A stretch of 64,000 bases of DNA from Roseibacterium elongatum DSM 19469 (GCF_000590925.1 NZ_CP004372.1:973001-1037000); one strand, 5' to 3'. Positions 46,568 through 56,296 are shown, counted from the stretch's first letter. The notes: generated by a model not told the origin, from the sequence alone. A program made the numbers and translations.

Positions 46568-46793
46568 AGCCTTGGCTGCGCGCCGTGATTACATTGACAT
46601 CCGGCCCAGACTCACGGCCAAATGGGGACGATGACCGCACTTGCTTCATCCCCTTCCGGTTGCAGGACGTCGCGCCGCATTGCGGCCGAACCGAAGGCGC
46701 GGAAGAACCCCGGACAACAGCAAAAACCCTCGCGCGGAGGCTTGGCCTGCGACGGCCTTTCTAGTATGCGCGCCCAATAAATCGGGAGACAAC
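46568..46793 (+). promoter_or_regulatory. Intergenic region upstream of hpf
   Basis: This 226-base gap separates lptB and hpf. A perfect TTGACA (46594-46599) is followed after 18 bases by CCAAAT, a poor -10, so hpf may have its own promoter; I see no terminator for lptB. rpoN, which sits here in many Proteobacteria, is absent. Confidence 0.3.
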
Positions 46794-47369
46794 ATGCGTT
46801 ATCAAATCAGCGGTAAGCAGATCGACATCGGCGATGCCCTGCAGGTTCATGTCAAGGACAGCCTCAACAGTGTCGTGGGCAAATACGCCGAACGTCCGAC
46901 GGACGCGACGGTGATCTTTTCGAAATCGGGGGCCGAGTTCGTGTGCGAAACGACCGTGCACCTGTCGACCGGCATGACGGCCTCGGCCAAGGCGTCGGCG
47001 CACGAGATCTATGCCGCGTTCGAAAAGACGGCGGACAAGATGGAAAAGCAGCTGCGCCGCTACAAGCGCCGGCTGAAGGATCACCACCGCGAACGCACGC
47101 AGCCCATCGATGTCATGCAGGCCGCGTCCTATATCCTTGCCTCTTCCGAAAGCCATGACGAGGACGCCGAACCCGAAAGCCTCCAGCCCATCATCGTGGC
47201 CGAGATGGAGACCAAGGTTCCCTCGCTCTCGGTCGGCGAAGCCGTCATGCAGATGGAAATTTCCGGCGCACCGCTCTTGGTGTTCCGCAACGAGAAACAT
47301 GATGGCGTGAATGTCGTCTACCGCCGCGACGACGGGAATGTCGGCTGGATCGATCCGACCCTCGACTGA
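46794..47369 (+). CDS. hpf: Ribosome hibernation promoting factor (long form)
   Basis: This 191-residue protein joins an N-terminal HPF/YfiA ribosome-binding domain (residues 1-105, with many basic residues in QLRRYKRRLKDHH) to the C-terminal dimerisation domain of long HPF (about 135-190, ending DDGNVGWIDPTLD). Long HPF pairs ribosomes into inactive 100S particles in stationary phase. ATG 46794 has GGGAGA four bases upstream. ptsN follows, the usual partner. Confidence 0.94.
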   Translation: MRYQISGKQIDIGDALQVHVKDSLNSVVGKYAERPTDATVIFSKSGAEFVCETTVHLSTGMTASAKASAHEIYAAFEKTADKMEKQLRRYKRRLKDHHRERTQPIDVMQAASYILASSESHDEDAEPESLQPIIVAEMETKVPSLSVGEAVMQMEISGAPLLVFRNEKHDGVNVVYRRDDGNVGWIDPTLD

Positions 47370-47438
47370 AACAGACTTCATGCGCCGCCTCCGTCCAACC
47401 GACTTGGGCCGGGGCGGCTGCGAACAAGGGATTCCGGA

Positions 47439-47903
47439 ATGGACCTTTCGCAACTGCTCAGTCCGCAGGCCGTCAAGGTCGTCAGCGACGTGACCAGCAA
47501 GAAGCGCCTGCTGCAATGCATTGCGGATCTGGCCGAAGGTCTGATCGGGCTGAAATCGTCCGAGATCTTCGATGCGCTGCAGGAACGCGAAAGCCTGGGC
47601 CCGACGGGCGTGGGCCATGGTGTGGCATTGCCCCATGCGCGGTTGACCGATCTGACCGAGGTCAAGGGCGCATTCCTGAAACTGGAACGCTCCATCGATT
47701 TCGACTCGGCCGACCGTCAGCCGGTGGACCTTGTCTTTGCGCTCTTTGCCCCCAGCGACACGGGTGTCGATCACCTCAAGGCGCTGGCGCTGGTATCGCG
47801 CACCCTGCGTGACGATGCGCTTTGTGCCAAGCTCAGGGCGAATTCCGATCCCGCGACGCTTCACACCCTGTTGACCGAGGCACAGGCCAGTCAGGCCGCC
47901 TGA
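47439..47903 (+). CDS. ptsN: PTS IIA-like nitrogen regulatory protein
   Basis: This 154-residue EIIA-Ntr has the phosphorylated His66 in GVALPHARL. It is the end point of the nitrogen-related phosphotransferase chain (PtsP-NPr-PtsN) and controls potassium and metabolic regulators rather than transporting sugar. It lies 69 bases after hpf and converges with the sulfotransferase gene, four bases away. Confidence 0.94.
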   Translation: MDLSQLLSPQAVKVVSDVTSKKRLLQCIADLAEGLIGLKSSEIFDALQERESLGPTGVGHGVALPHARLTDLTEVKGAFLKLERSIDFDSADRQPVDLVFALFAPSDTGVDHLKALALVSRTLRDDALCAKLRANSDPATLHTLLTEAQASQAA

Positions 47904-47907
47904 TCCG

Positions 47908-49342
47908 CTACCGGCGGTTCCAACGCGGAAAGCCGAAATTGAGATAGTCGCGGCGATACACCTCGATCGCCGCTTTCTCGACCTTGCCGTCATAGATCGC
48001 GTCTAGCGCCACCGGACCGGGCAAGTGCTCGGGCCGGTATTCGGGACATGTCGCGACCCCCACCGCACGCGCCAGCGCTGGCAACTGCTCGGCCAGATCG
48101 TCTTCCTGCACAATGGCATGGGTCAGAGCCACGGCGGACACCCCTTGCAAGACAGCTGTCTGGCTAGCCCACGCCTGATCGACACGGATACTGGTCTGCC
48201 CTGCCAGATTGCCCTTGAGAAACGCCAAGAAGGCGGCGAAGGCCTCCTTCTGGTGCTGCGGCGTCCAGGTCTCGTCGGGCGCCTTGTTGGGGATGGGCAG
48301 GTTGTAGCGCTGCCGCAGGATCTTGCGGGGGTCGGCATAGGCCGGTCTGTCGGTCGGCAGAATGAAGCGGTTGAACACGACATGCGCCCGCAACAACGGA
48401 TGCCTGAGCGCCGAAAAACTGCGATAGCCGGGATGTGATTTCATCCAGGCCCGCAAATCCTTCTGGCTCATCTTGCGCAACAGGTTCTCGCGCCCGACGC
48501 CGCCGATCTGGCCCATCCAGTCGAGGATGGCCTGTTCCGGTGCGCCCTTGATCGGCATGAACAGCAAACCGACATCGGGATGCGCGACAAATCCGGGGGA
48601 CCCCTGCCTGCCGTGGCGGCTCGAAATCGGGGGCACGGTCCAAACCGAACCTGTCGAGGTCTTGCAGCGCCGTAACCATCTCTTCGTAATTCTCGACCTT
48701 GTCGCGCAGATCCGAGGGGTTCTGTTTCTTGAGTTTCTTCGATGTCTGATCGACCTGCCCCGATGCGCCGAGAAACCGCGCCAATCCGTTCAGGATGTCG
48801 GGATCGTTGATATCCTCGTAGCGGATGTAAAACGCTGTCTGACCCGTGGTCTGCAAGCCATGGCGCAACCGGTCCTGAAACGGCATCAGCGCATCCAGCA
48901 GATCGTCGAATTCGCCGGCGTCAAAGGTGATCCGCGCCGATTTCGCATTCTTCATGTCGGTCAGACGCCATTGGCCGGTCGCGGTGGCGATCTTGCGGCT
49001 GACATAGCTGTCCAGCGGATTACGCGTGAGGATGACCTTTGCGATGCGCGGATCGGGCAAAATCGCATCCACCACCCGATCGTCATGGTCATGGAAAAGG
49101 CGAAAGCCGGGGATTCCTTCGGTCTGCTCGATGATCCGCGCGATCAGGCCAAGCGGATCATGCTCGCGCCGTTCCATGTCGTAATCGAACAGCTCGAACC
49201 GGTTGTGATGTCCCAGGAAGGTCGGATTGAAGACCTCGCCGTAACAGGTGATGTCGGGGAAGGCATTCAACGACTCCTCGAGATAGTTCGAGCCGGTGCG
49301 CATTTCGGCGAAAAGAACGAATGCATCGAAAGGTCGGATCAT
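47908..49342 (-). pseudogene. NodH-like sulfotransferase, reading frame broken by one base
   Basis: The N-terminal part (from ATG 49342) has the PAPS 5'-phosphosulfate loop FAEMRTGSNYLEE and the 3'-phosphate motif LTRNPLDSYVSRK near residue 100, as in NodH-type carbohydrate sulfotransferases. After DFEPPRQAG the sense continues one base away as SPGFVAHPDVGLLFMPIKG and runs to 47908. The total of 1435 bases is one too many; with a base removed at GGGG-T-CCCCC (48595-48604) it is a 477-residue protein. A homopolymer error is likely, mutation possible. It ends an eight-gene polysaccharide operon; the expected job is sulfation of the polymer, with CysQ clearing PAP. Confidence 0.75.
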
Positions 49343-49345
49343 GTC

Positions 49346-51049
49346 TCAGCGCACCAGATAGGGCCGGCCGCCATCGCCGGTCTGATTTTTCGGGGCGAAC
49401 CCCTCTTGCGGGAAATCTCCCACGACGAACGGGTTCATGCCCTGGTTCTTGAGGTTTTGCAGAAACTGCGGAAACCCGCGCAGATCGCGCATGCGCGGTG
49501 CCTCGGTCAGGCGCTGAAGGGGGGCACCCTCCATCGCGTCGAGAATGCCTTGAAGGTTCTCCATCGGTTCCTCGATGAAATCCGCAAGCGTCCAGATGCG
49601 AATATCCGCACGGGCCCCGCGGTCGCGCAGAACCTCGACAAACTCGACCTCGCGCCGTTGCAGGCGGGCGGCCTCGGCCCGGATATCGGCGAAGTTGCGG
49701 TTCGCCGTGAACAGCCGCACCGCCCAGGCCCCGGTGATGACCGAGATCTGCGCATTGGCATCGTTGGCCATGAACGCGCCCGGACGCTGGTTGTCCTGCG
49801 GCCCGAACATGAACACCTGCCGCTCGCCGCGCGTGTTCCACACCAGGTTCTTCAGGAACGCCTCGGGGTTGTAATCACGCAGCTTGGGGTCGGCGGACAG
49901 GCAGCCGGCATAGACATCGCCATGCCCCGCGAACCGGACCTTTTGCGGTGCGAACAGGTTGCCATGCACGGTCGTGCCAAGGCGGCGCGACAACCACCCT
50001 TCGAAATCATCGAACAACTCGTTGAACCCCTGGAACAACGAATAGGGGGCGGCGGTGCGCCCGTTTTCCCAGCCAAGATTGGGGAACCGGCTGTGCATGT
50101 AGAGACCCGCGCGCCCCCGCGTCCGACGCACCAAGGCCTTTGAGAACACCTTGTCGATCTTGCCCGGTGCGGGTTCGGCCATGCGTTCACCGGTATGTTC
50201 GGCACTGAGGAACGTGCGGTACAGGCGGTTGGCCTGCGGCCAGATCTTGCGCGCGATAAAGCAATCCGACCGCCTGAGAAGATGCAGGTGATCGTCGTAG
50301 AACACATGCGGCTTGCCCTGGAAATCAAACTTGGACAGTGTTAGTGACCGGCTTTCGATATTGCGCGCATAGTTTCGGACAAGCGTCTGATAATAGCTTT
50401 CGTCCGGGATCCAGACGAGTTTGAAGTACCGTTCCAATTCGTGACGACGCGGATCGTCCAGAATCGCCGACAGGGTTTGCCGCGTCAGACACCACCATTG
50501 GCTGCCCAGATGGGGCACGACCCCATCGGGAATGCGGCGTTGAAACCCGACCCGACGCTGAAGGTCGACATAGCGATCGAAGAGATGTCGGTGCCGCTTC
50601 CACGAAAAGGGAAACCGAAAGGTGAAGCGTTCCGCATTCAGACCCCCCACGGTCCAGTCCACATCCCGGATCGTGACACTTTCGATGAAGTCCGTCGTCG
50701 GCCGCGCGGCCAGATAGGCTCGCAGATCGTCCACCGGTCTGAGCGGCAGGCAGGACCCCGATACGAGATAGACATTCCGGACACCGGGAAACGTGTTCAG
50801 CATCAATTCACTGGCGGTCTGGCTGGCCTGAACCAACGACCAGGTGCCCCATTCGCAACGATGCCGCTTGCTGAAATGCACATTCTCAAGGTCCGACAAC
50901 CTGCGCCGAAACTCCTCGAACCGGTCGCGCCCGACGGATTTGTCGACATGGATCACCACGGGGCAGTCACGTTCTGCCCAGTGTCGCGCGACCTGCGCAG
51001 CACGATGCAGCGCGGTATGGCACAGCATGACAAAGCCCAAAGTGCTCAT
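49346..51049 (-). CDS. Core-2/I-branching type glycosyltransferase (GT14-like)
   Basis: This 567-residue protein has an N-terminal GT14/branch domain (about 1-270): FVMLCHTAL, PVVIHVDKS, FPGVRNVYLVSGSCLPL and GSQWWCLTR, recognisable from beta-1,6-N-acetylglucosaminyl- and xylosyltransferases. The last 280 residues (from about LYMHSRFPNLGWENG) form a second domain I do not recognise, seen fused to GT14 in marine Rhodobacteraceae. ATG 51049 is preceded by AGGGG and overlaps the upstream gene (ATGA). Donor sugar and linkage cannot be read from the sequence. Confidence 0.85.
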   Translation of the reverse strand: MSTLGFVMLCHTALHRAAQVARHWAERDCPVVIHVDKSVGRDRFEEFRRRLSDLENVHFSKRHRCEWGTWSLVQASQTASELMLNTFPGVRNVYLVSGSCLPLRPVDDLRAYLAARPTTDFIESVTIRDVDWTVGGLNAERFTFRFPFSWKRHRHLFDRYVDLQRRVGFQRRIPDGVVPHLGSQWWCLTRQTLSAILDDPRRHELERYFKLVWIPDESYYQTLVRNYARNIESRSLTLSKFDFQGKPHVFYDDHLHLLRRSDCFIARKIWPQANRLYRTFLSAEHTGERMAEPAPGKIDKVFSKALVRRTRGRAGLYMHSRFPNLGWENGRTAAPYSLFQGFNELFDDFEGWLSRRLGTTVHGNLFAPQKVRFAGHGDVYAGCLSADPKLRDYNPEAFLKNLVWNTRGERQVFMFGPQDNQRPGAFMANDANAQISVITGAWAVRLFTANRNFADIRAEAARLQRREVEFVEVLRDRGARADIRIWTLADFIEEPMENLQGILDAMEGAPLQRLTEAPRMRDLRGFPQFLQNLKNQGMNPFVVGDFPQEGFAPKNQTGDGGRPYLVR

Positions 51050-52056
51050 GCCCAGTTCCCCTTGGACATGAGGCCGAGGATCTCGAGTTGGCGCCAATTG
51101 ATGTAACGTTCCGACCAGCGCGTCCAGAAATCGGGATTCTGGCTCAACCCCTCGTGATAGGCCCGGTATTCGGCACTGGCCGCATAGTGTTGCTTGCGAT
51201 CGAGCTCTTCCGCCGCCTTCTCGGTGAAGATGTCGAGGAACTTGGCATGCAACAACACGCCCGAGGTCTTTTCCCCGCCCCATTCATCATAGACGAGGTT
51301 CAGCCCCCGGGGCAGCAACATGTGGGTCGAACTGGCATAGGCATAGGAGCGGTGCCATTTCACCAGCGGGATCTTGTTGAGCGCCGGGGCGCGGGCCGGT
51401 TTATCGGCAAAGAAGCATCGCGCGCGCGGCCCCCCCTGAATCCAGAGGTTTCCATAGACCCAATTGCGCGTGATCGTGTAGTTGCCGGCATCGAACCACG
51501 AGGCGATCTTGAACGGGTCGTCGCCCTCGGAATAGGGCTGCGCGGTGATCGCCCCCTTCGGGTACATATCCAGCAGCATTGTTCCGAAGCTCTTGATCGA
51601 GGATGCATCGAGCCAATCGGTCAAGGCCGGGATCGGCCGCGTGTCGGAGAACGGAAATACCAGAAACTCGTCGGGATCGACCGTCAGGCACCAATGCCCG
51701 TGGCCATAAAGGCGCAGCAGACGATTGATCCAATCCATCCCGAAGCGCGAGCGCTTGTAGCTGGCCGAAGTGGTCCAGACCGAGCAATCGGGTTGTTCGG
51801 CAAGGTATTCGCGCGTGCCGTCCTCACTGTCGTTATCTACGAAGAAAAAGTGCGAAACACCCCGTTCGCGGTAATAGGACAGAAAGTACTTTAGCCGGAC
51901 ACGCTCGTTTCTGAGCGTGCAAAAGCACAGCACGTCGCGGGGGCGGATCGCGTCGGTCCGATCAACGACGGGCAGCACGCTCCGGCTTTTTCGCCAGGCG
52001 CGGATCAGGTATTTGCGGCGCTCAAGGCGCAAGGCGTAGCGTCGGGCCGCCTTCAT
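51046..52056 (-). CDS. Glycosyltransferase (GT2/GT92-like)
   Basis: This 336-residue enzyme has the conserved FCTLRNERVRLKYFLSYYR and FFFVDNDSEDGT near residue 75, and the metal-binding VDPDEFLVFP near 130, the pattern of the GT2-like/GT92 family. It is cytoplasmic with no membrane helix. Both ends overlap neighbouring genes by ATGA. It should add one sugar of the repeat unit; which one is unknown. Confidence 0.85.
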   Translation of the reverse strand: MKAARRYALRLERRKYLIRAWRKSRSVLPVVDRTDAIRPRDVLCFCTLRNERVRLKYFLSYYRERGVSHFFFVDNDSEDGTREYLAEQPDCSVWTTSASYKRSRFGMDWINRLLRLYGHGHWCLTVDPDEFLVFPFSDTRPIPALTDWLDASSIKSFGTMLLDMYPKGAITAQPYSEGDDPFKIASWFDAGNYTITRNWVYGNLWIQGGPRARCFFADKPARAPALNKIPLVKWHRSYAYASSTHMLLPRGLNLVYDEWGGEKTSGVLLHAKFLDIFTEKAAEELDRKQHYAASAEYRAYHEGLSQNPDFWTRWSERYINWRQLEILGLMSKGNWA

Positions 52057-53309
52057 TCTGTGCCTTCCTGCTCGGCTGCGTCCTTGGACCCGAGGGCAGA
52101 CGCAACAAGGGAGAAATGATCCTGCCAGTCGGGAAAATCATACACCGTTCCGACAGGTGCGGTCAGATTACCCGAAATTCGTTTTTTTATCGTTTCCGAC
52201 CAAGGATACGCATCGTTTGGAGTCAGGTAAACGACGTGCTGACCCAGAACCTCGCGCAAAACGGCAAGATCGGCACAAATCGGCAACGCCCCCTGCGCCA
52301 AAGCCTCGATCGGCGGCAGGCCGAACCCCTCGGCATGGGATGGGTAGAGCAAGGCACTGGCCGCCGCCAGATGCGCGGCGACCTCGGTGTCGGGCAAGGC
52401 GCCATGCAAATGGATCTTGCGCCCAAACAAGGGATGCGCCCGGATCGTCGCGATGATCCGGGACGACTGCCAACCCGGCGCGCCGATGATATGCAGCTCC
52501 GGCATATGCGTATCCGGCAGTGAATCGGCCAGAAGTCGCCATGCCTGCAGGACAAGCGCGTGATTCTTGCGCGGCTCGATGGTGCCCAGCATGACGAAGC
52601 GCGCCGGATCGCGCGCGACCCCGGCGATACGGGGCATCGGGGTCAGACCCAGATGCGCGACAAGGGTCCGTGGGCACGGTTCTCTGCCACGCCACAGGTC
52701 GGATAGCTGGCGTTGCGTGTCGTGCGAATTGCAGATCACGAGATCGGCGAAGCTGGCGACGTTCGTAAGCTTGATCGTGAAGGAGCCAGCCTGTTTCGGG
52801 GGCCCGAACTCTGGGTGGCGGATCGGTATGATGTCATGCACGAGGATCGCGACCCGAACCCCTGATGACCTGAGGGGTGCAAGGGTCTGACGGGTGAGGT
52901 TCGAGTGCCCCGTGTTGAGATAGGCTATGGGTTTGACACGCTGACGTGCGAGCAGGCGGGCCAACGCCCCGTGAGCGCTTCGGTCCAGCGCAAATGGGCG
53001 CAGGGCCGCCTCGGCGCGATGTCGCGGGCGCTGGCCACGGCCGGTCCAGCGTGACCAGGCATCGGCTTGGCCGAGGGGCGTATCGCCCTTGACCATCGAG
53101 AGGAGACAGGCGGCCCCGTCCGGTCCGAGCAACAGGTATCCCCGCGTCGTTCTGCACAGAAACCGTGCCTTGGGCGTTTCGGTCAGGAGCTGTTCGGCAT
53201 AGGCCAGTTCGACCCGATCAATGCCCGAAAGAGCCCCACGCCCCACGCGCGTCAAAAGCCGGGTGACATCCAACCAGAGTGTGCCCGGCAATCCGGACAC
53301 CAGGGTCAC
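52053..53309 (-). CDS. Glycosyltransferase family 4 protein
   Basis: This 418-residue GT-B enzyme contains VHDIIPIRHPEFGPP in the N-terminal half and, in the C-terminal GT4 domain, VMLGTIEPRKNHA, the SSRII/HLHGALPDTEVA region and the E-x7-E motif in HAEGFGLPPIEAL. GTG 53309 (ATGA-type overlap, GTGA, with galU) is chosen; the frame extends upstream into galU without coding character. It likely acts early in polymer assembly. The short segment near 52170 is locally AT-rich but in frame. Confidence 0.87.
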   Translation of the reverse strand: MTLVSGLPGTLWLDVTRLLTRVGRGALSGIDRVELAYAEQLLTETPKARFLCRTTRGYLLLGPDGAACLLSMVKGDTPLGQADAWSRWTGRGQRPRHRAEAALRPFALDRSAHGALARLLARQRVKPIAYLNTGHSNLTRQTLAPLRSSGVRVAILVHDIIPIRHPEFGPPKQAGSFTIKLTNVASFADLVICNSHDTQRQLSDLWRGREPCPRTLVAHLGLTPMPRIAGVARDPARFVMLGTIEPRKNHALVLQAWRLLADSLPDTHMPELHIIGAPGWQSSRIIATIRAHPLFGRKIHLHGALPDTEVAAHLAAASALLYPSHAEGFGLPPIEALAQGALPICADLAVLREVLGQHVVYLTPNDAYPWSETIKKRISGNLTAPVGTVYDFPDWQDHFSLVASALGSKDAAEQEGTE

Positions 53310-54199
53310 TGTGCGGCGTTTCGGGCCGAAATCACGTCGATCAGGTAGTCCGTGAATTCGTCTCGAAGGTCGTCGCGGGCCATGCCGAAGGCGACGGTGG
53401 CCTGAAGGAAGCCCGCCTTTGATCCGCAATCGAAGCGTTGCCCCCGGAACCGGAACCCATAGACGTTGTTCGCCTCGGAAATCTCGCGCGCGATCGCGTC
53501 GGTAAGCTGAACTTCACCGCCGGCACCGGATTTGATCTTGTTGAGATGGTTCATGACATTGGGGCTGAGGATGTAGCGCCCGATGACGGCAAGGTTCGAG
53601 GGGGCCGTTCCCGGCTCGGGCTTTTCGACCATGCCCTTTACCGACACCACGTTGCCCATGTCTTCGTTGATGTCGAGAACCCCGTAGGCGTGGGTCTTGT
53701 CATCGGGCACATCCATGGCGGCGACCATGTTCCCGCCCGTTTCCTCATACGCCTCGACCATCTGTTTCAGGCATGGCGTTTCCGCCGCGATGACATCGTC
53801 TGGAAGAATGACCGCGAAAGGTTCGTTCGACAACAAACGCCGTGCGCACCACACCGCATGCCCAAGGCCCAACGCCTTGTGCTGCCGGATATAGGCAATG
53901 GCGCCCGAGTCCATGTTGGTTGTTTTCAGCGTCGCAAGGAGATCGTCCTTGCCCTTCTTGCGAAGAGCGTTCTCAAGCTCGGGCGAGTGATCGAAATAGT
54001 CCTCCAACGCGCTTTTGCCGCGACTGGTGACGAAAATGAAATCCTTGATCCCGGCGGCCCGCGCCTCGTCGATCGCGTATTGGATCAACGGCCGGTCCAC
54101 GAGCGTCATGATCTCCTTCGGGATGGATTTGGTCGCCGGAAGAAACCGTGTCCCAAGACCAGCAACCGGAAAGATCGCTTTGGTAACCTTCTTTTTCAT
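53306..54199 (-). CDS. galU: UTP-glucose-1-phosphate uridylyltransferase
   Basis: This 297-residue enzyme makes UDP-glucose, the donor for glucose and for derived UDP-sugars. The nucleotide-binding loop GLGTRFLPATK (residues 14-24), the VDRPLIQYAIDEA segment and the catalytic VEKP region are present. Of three close ATG codons, 54199 is best spaced (five bases) from GAGGG. It overlaps the GT4 gene (GTGA) but is 91 bases from the GT2 gene upstream, the only sizeable gap in this operon, so an internal promoter is possible. Confidence 0.95.
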   Translation of the reverse strand: MKKKVTKAIFPVAGLGTRFLPATKSIPKEIMTLVDRPLIQYAIDEARAAGIKDFIFVTSRGKSALEDYFDHSPELENALRKKGKDDLLATLKTTNMDSGAIAYIRQHKALGLGHAVWCARRLLSNEPFAVILPDDVIAAETPCLKQMVEAYEETGGNMVAAMDVPDDKTHAYGVLDINEDMGNVVSVKGMVEKPEPGTAPSNLAVIGRYILSPNVMNHLNKIKSGAGGEVQLTDAIAREISEANNVYGFRFRGQRFDCGSKAGFLQATVAFGMARDDLRDEFTDYLIDVISARNAAQ

Positions 54200-54290
54200 C
54201 ATATCCCTCATTAAACCGCCCGGCCGCCCCGCCAGTCGCCCGCAGCATTGCAGTACCATCATTACCGAATCGCAGTAAGCATCGAATTTA

Positions 54291-55496
54291 TCATAAGCGT
54301 CGGTTGTGACTTCTTTCCCGCCGGGTTCTTGCGATTTCGGCACGAACGCGACCGGCCATGCCCCAGGCCTGCAACCGGGGGCCCGACCGATCGGATGGGC
54401 CGTAAAGGCCACCGATCTGTTCCCACCACCCCCCGTCGGTAAACGACACGGTATGCTTGCGTGGTGTCGGCTCGAACAGGAACAGGCTGACGATCCGTCC
54501 CTCGCCGGTCAGCCGGGCCGCTTCGGCCCTGAGACGACGTGCCTGATGCCGCCAGCCCGACAGAACGACCGGCGCCTCCGCTTCGACTTCACGCAAGGCT
54601 TGAAACGGGATGGACGGTGGGGGAATCAGCCCTTCGGACATCGGCCGCGCCTGCCCCTCGGAGATGCCGTCATGCAAGCCTTGCATCAACGCATGCATCT
54701 GCCGGGCACCCAGCTTGCGACGCCGCGCAAGGCGCAGCAGTCGCGCATGCTGATCGCTGACCAACCTGTCCAGTTCGATGGCGTGCTGATCGGCGGGGGC
54801 ATGTTTGCGTAGAAACACAGCGGTCGATGCCCCGATATCATACAGGCTGAGGGGAACCCGATCTGCCCTGCGTCGCGCACTGGCGGCAAAGCCATGGTGA
54901 ACGATCGCGCTGTCCAGCCAACGTGTCATCAACACCGCACGCCCGATGCGCACCGCAAGGTCGGTGTCATCGAGGAAAAAGGCAAACCCCGTATCGAACC
55001 CGCCCAGATCCTCCAAGATCTGGCGGCGAAAGGCCATGTTCGTGCCGTGCAGCTTGATGAAACGTCCCTCGGCGGGCGGTCCGTCGCGCCCCAAGGCATC
55101 AACGGTCATGTGACCCCATTGCAGGCTGATGCCGTTGCGGCCCAGAACGGGGCCGGTCACGGCGGCAAGGTCCGGGCTATCCGAAAAGGCGGTCATGATC
55201 GCCTTGGCCCAGCTGGGGGCTGGAACCGCGTCATCGTCGATGAAGGCGACGATCTCCCCCGCGGCGCGGGAGAGCCCGATGTTTCGCGCCTGCGAAATGT
55301 TTGGCTGCGCCTGGCTGGCTGTCTTGATGCGATCGGCGAAAGGCAGGCGGTCCAACGCCGCCAATCCGTCGTCGTCGCTGACCACGACCAGTTCGATGTC
55401 GGGACCCGAAAGCTGATGAATTCCTGTCAGACAACGGCATAGCGGACGTGGCCGGCCATGGCTGACCACCACAACGCTGAGCCGCATCGAGGCCAT
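54291..55496 (-). CDS. Glycosyltransferase family 2 protein
   Basis: This 401-residue GT-A enzyme shows VVVVSHGRPRPL, the nucleotide-sugar DxD equivalent AFIDDDAVPAPSW near residue 90, GTNMAFRR and FLDDTDLAVRI near 190. ATG 55496 overlaps the kdsB stop (TGATG); ATG 55487 is an alternative. The C-terminal 150 residues have no assigned domain. It probably adds a sugar in the same polymer made by the rest of the cluster. Confidence 0.87.
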   Translation of the reverse strand: MASMRLSVVVVSHGRPRPLCRCLTGIHQLSGPDIELVVVSDDDGLAALDRLPFADRIKTASQAQPNISQARNIGLSRAAGEIVAFIDDDAVPAPSWAKAIMTAFSDSPDLAAVTGPVLGRNGISLQWGHMTVDALGRDGPPAEGRFIKLHGTNMAFRRQILEDLGGFDTGFAFFLDDTDLAVRIGRAVLMTRWLDSAIVHHGFAASARRRADRVPLSLYDIGASTAVFLRKHAPADQHAIELDRLVSDQHARLLRLARRRKLGARQMHALMQGLHDGISEGQARPMSEGLIPPPSIPFQALREVEAEAPVVLSGWRHQARRLRAEAARLTGEGRIVSLFLFEPTPRKHTVSFTDGGWWEQIGGLYGPSDRSGPRLQAWGMAGRVRAEIARTRRERSHNRRL

Positions 55497-56296
55497 CAGG
55501 GCAACCCCATCTCCGCCAGCATGGCCTCGATGCGGGGGATGTCTTCGGGGTTGTTGAGCTCCCAGAATTTTCGGCCGCGCGCCTCGACCTCGACGCAGCG
55601 CACCTTGTGCCCGGCTTCGAGAAACCGCAGTTGTTCGAGACCCTCCATCGTTTCCAGAACGCCCATGGACCAGTCGGGATAGGCATGCAAAGCCCATGGC
55701 CGATAGGCATAGACGCCGACATGGTGAAAGACGGGCGTGTCGGCCTCGGGCGCATAGTCGGTGCTGGTGAACGGGATCACCTCTTTGGAAAAATAAAGCG
55801 CGTGGCGTTCGCTGTCACAGACGGCCGTGGTGCCGCCAACCCGTCCGGCGGCGCGATCGGCCTTGAGCGCGGCCAGCGTTTGGCCATCGCATCGCAAGAT
55901 CGGCGTGGCGAGGGCAGCCTGGCTGTCGGCCTGCAATCCGTCGATCAACGCCTCGAGAAACCACGGCGGGGTCAGCGGCGCATCGCCCTGCAGATTGACG
56001 ACCATCTCGACCGTGTCCCCAAGCAGGCCCAGCGCCTCGGCGCATCGTTCGGTCCCGTTGCGGCACCGGTCCGAGGTCATCAGCACCGCGGCGCCAAAGC
56101 CGCGCGCGGCCTCGGCGATCCGGTCATCGTCGGTCGCCACATAGATCGCATCGAAGCGCGACACCTCGCAGGCCGCGCGCCAGCTGCGTTCGATCAGGCT
56201 GCGGGCGACGCGGGTGGCCCCTCGCAACTCGGCCAGGGGCTTGCCGGGATAACGGGTCGAGGCATAGCGCGCCGGGATGATGCAGACGATGCTCAT
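55496..56296 (-). CDS. kdsB: 3-deoxy-manno-octulosonate cytidylyltransferase
   Basis: This 266-residue cytidylyltransferase has the KdsB signature IPARYASTRYPGKPLAEL (residues 7-24), SDRCRNGTERCAEA and NLQGDAPLTPP. It activates Kdo as CMP-Kdo, used for LPS and for the Kdo linker that starts group 2 type capsules. A second, LPS-dedicated kdsB elsewhere is possible, given its place in a polysaccharide operon. ATG 56296 overlaps the cysQ stop by ATGA. Confidence 0.9.
   Translation of the reverse strand: MSIVCIIPARYASTRYPGKPLAELRGATRVARSLIERSWRAACEVSRFDAIYVATDDDRIAEAARGFGAAVLMTSDRCRNGTERCAEALGLLGDTVEMVVNLQGDAPLTPPWFLEALIDGLQADSQAALATPILRCDGQTLAALKADRAAGRVGGTTAVCDSERHALYFSKEVIPFTSTDYAPEADTPVFHHVGVYAYRPWALHAYPDWSMGVLETMEGLEQLRFLEAGHKVRCVEVEARGRKFWELNNPEDIPRIEAMLAEMGLP

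Noticed and set aside
46594..46623. Full promoter call for hpf (TTGACA ... CCAAAT)
   Set aside because: The -35 is perfect but the -10 matches only three of six positions; kept only as a low-confidence note in the intergenic entry.
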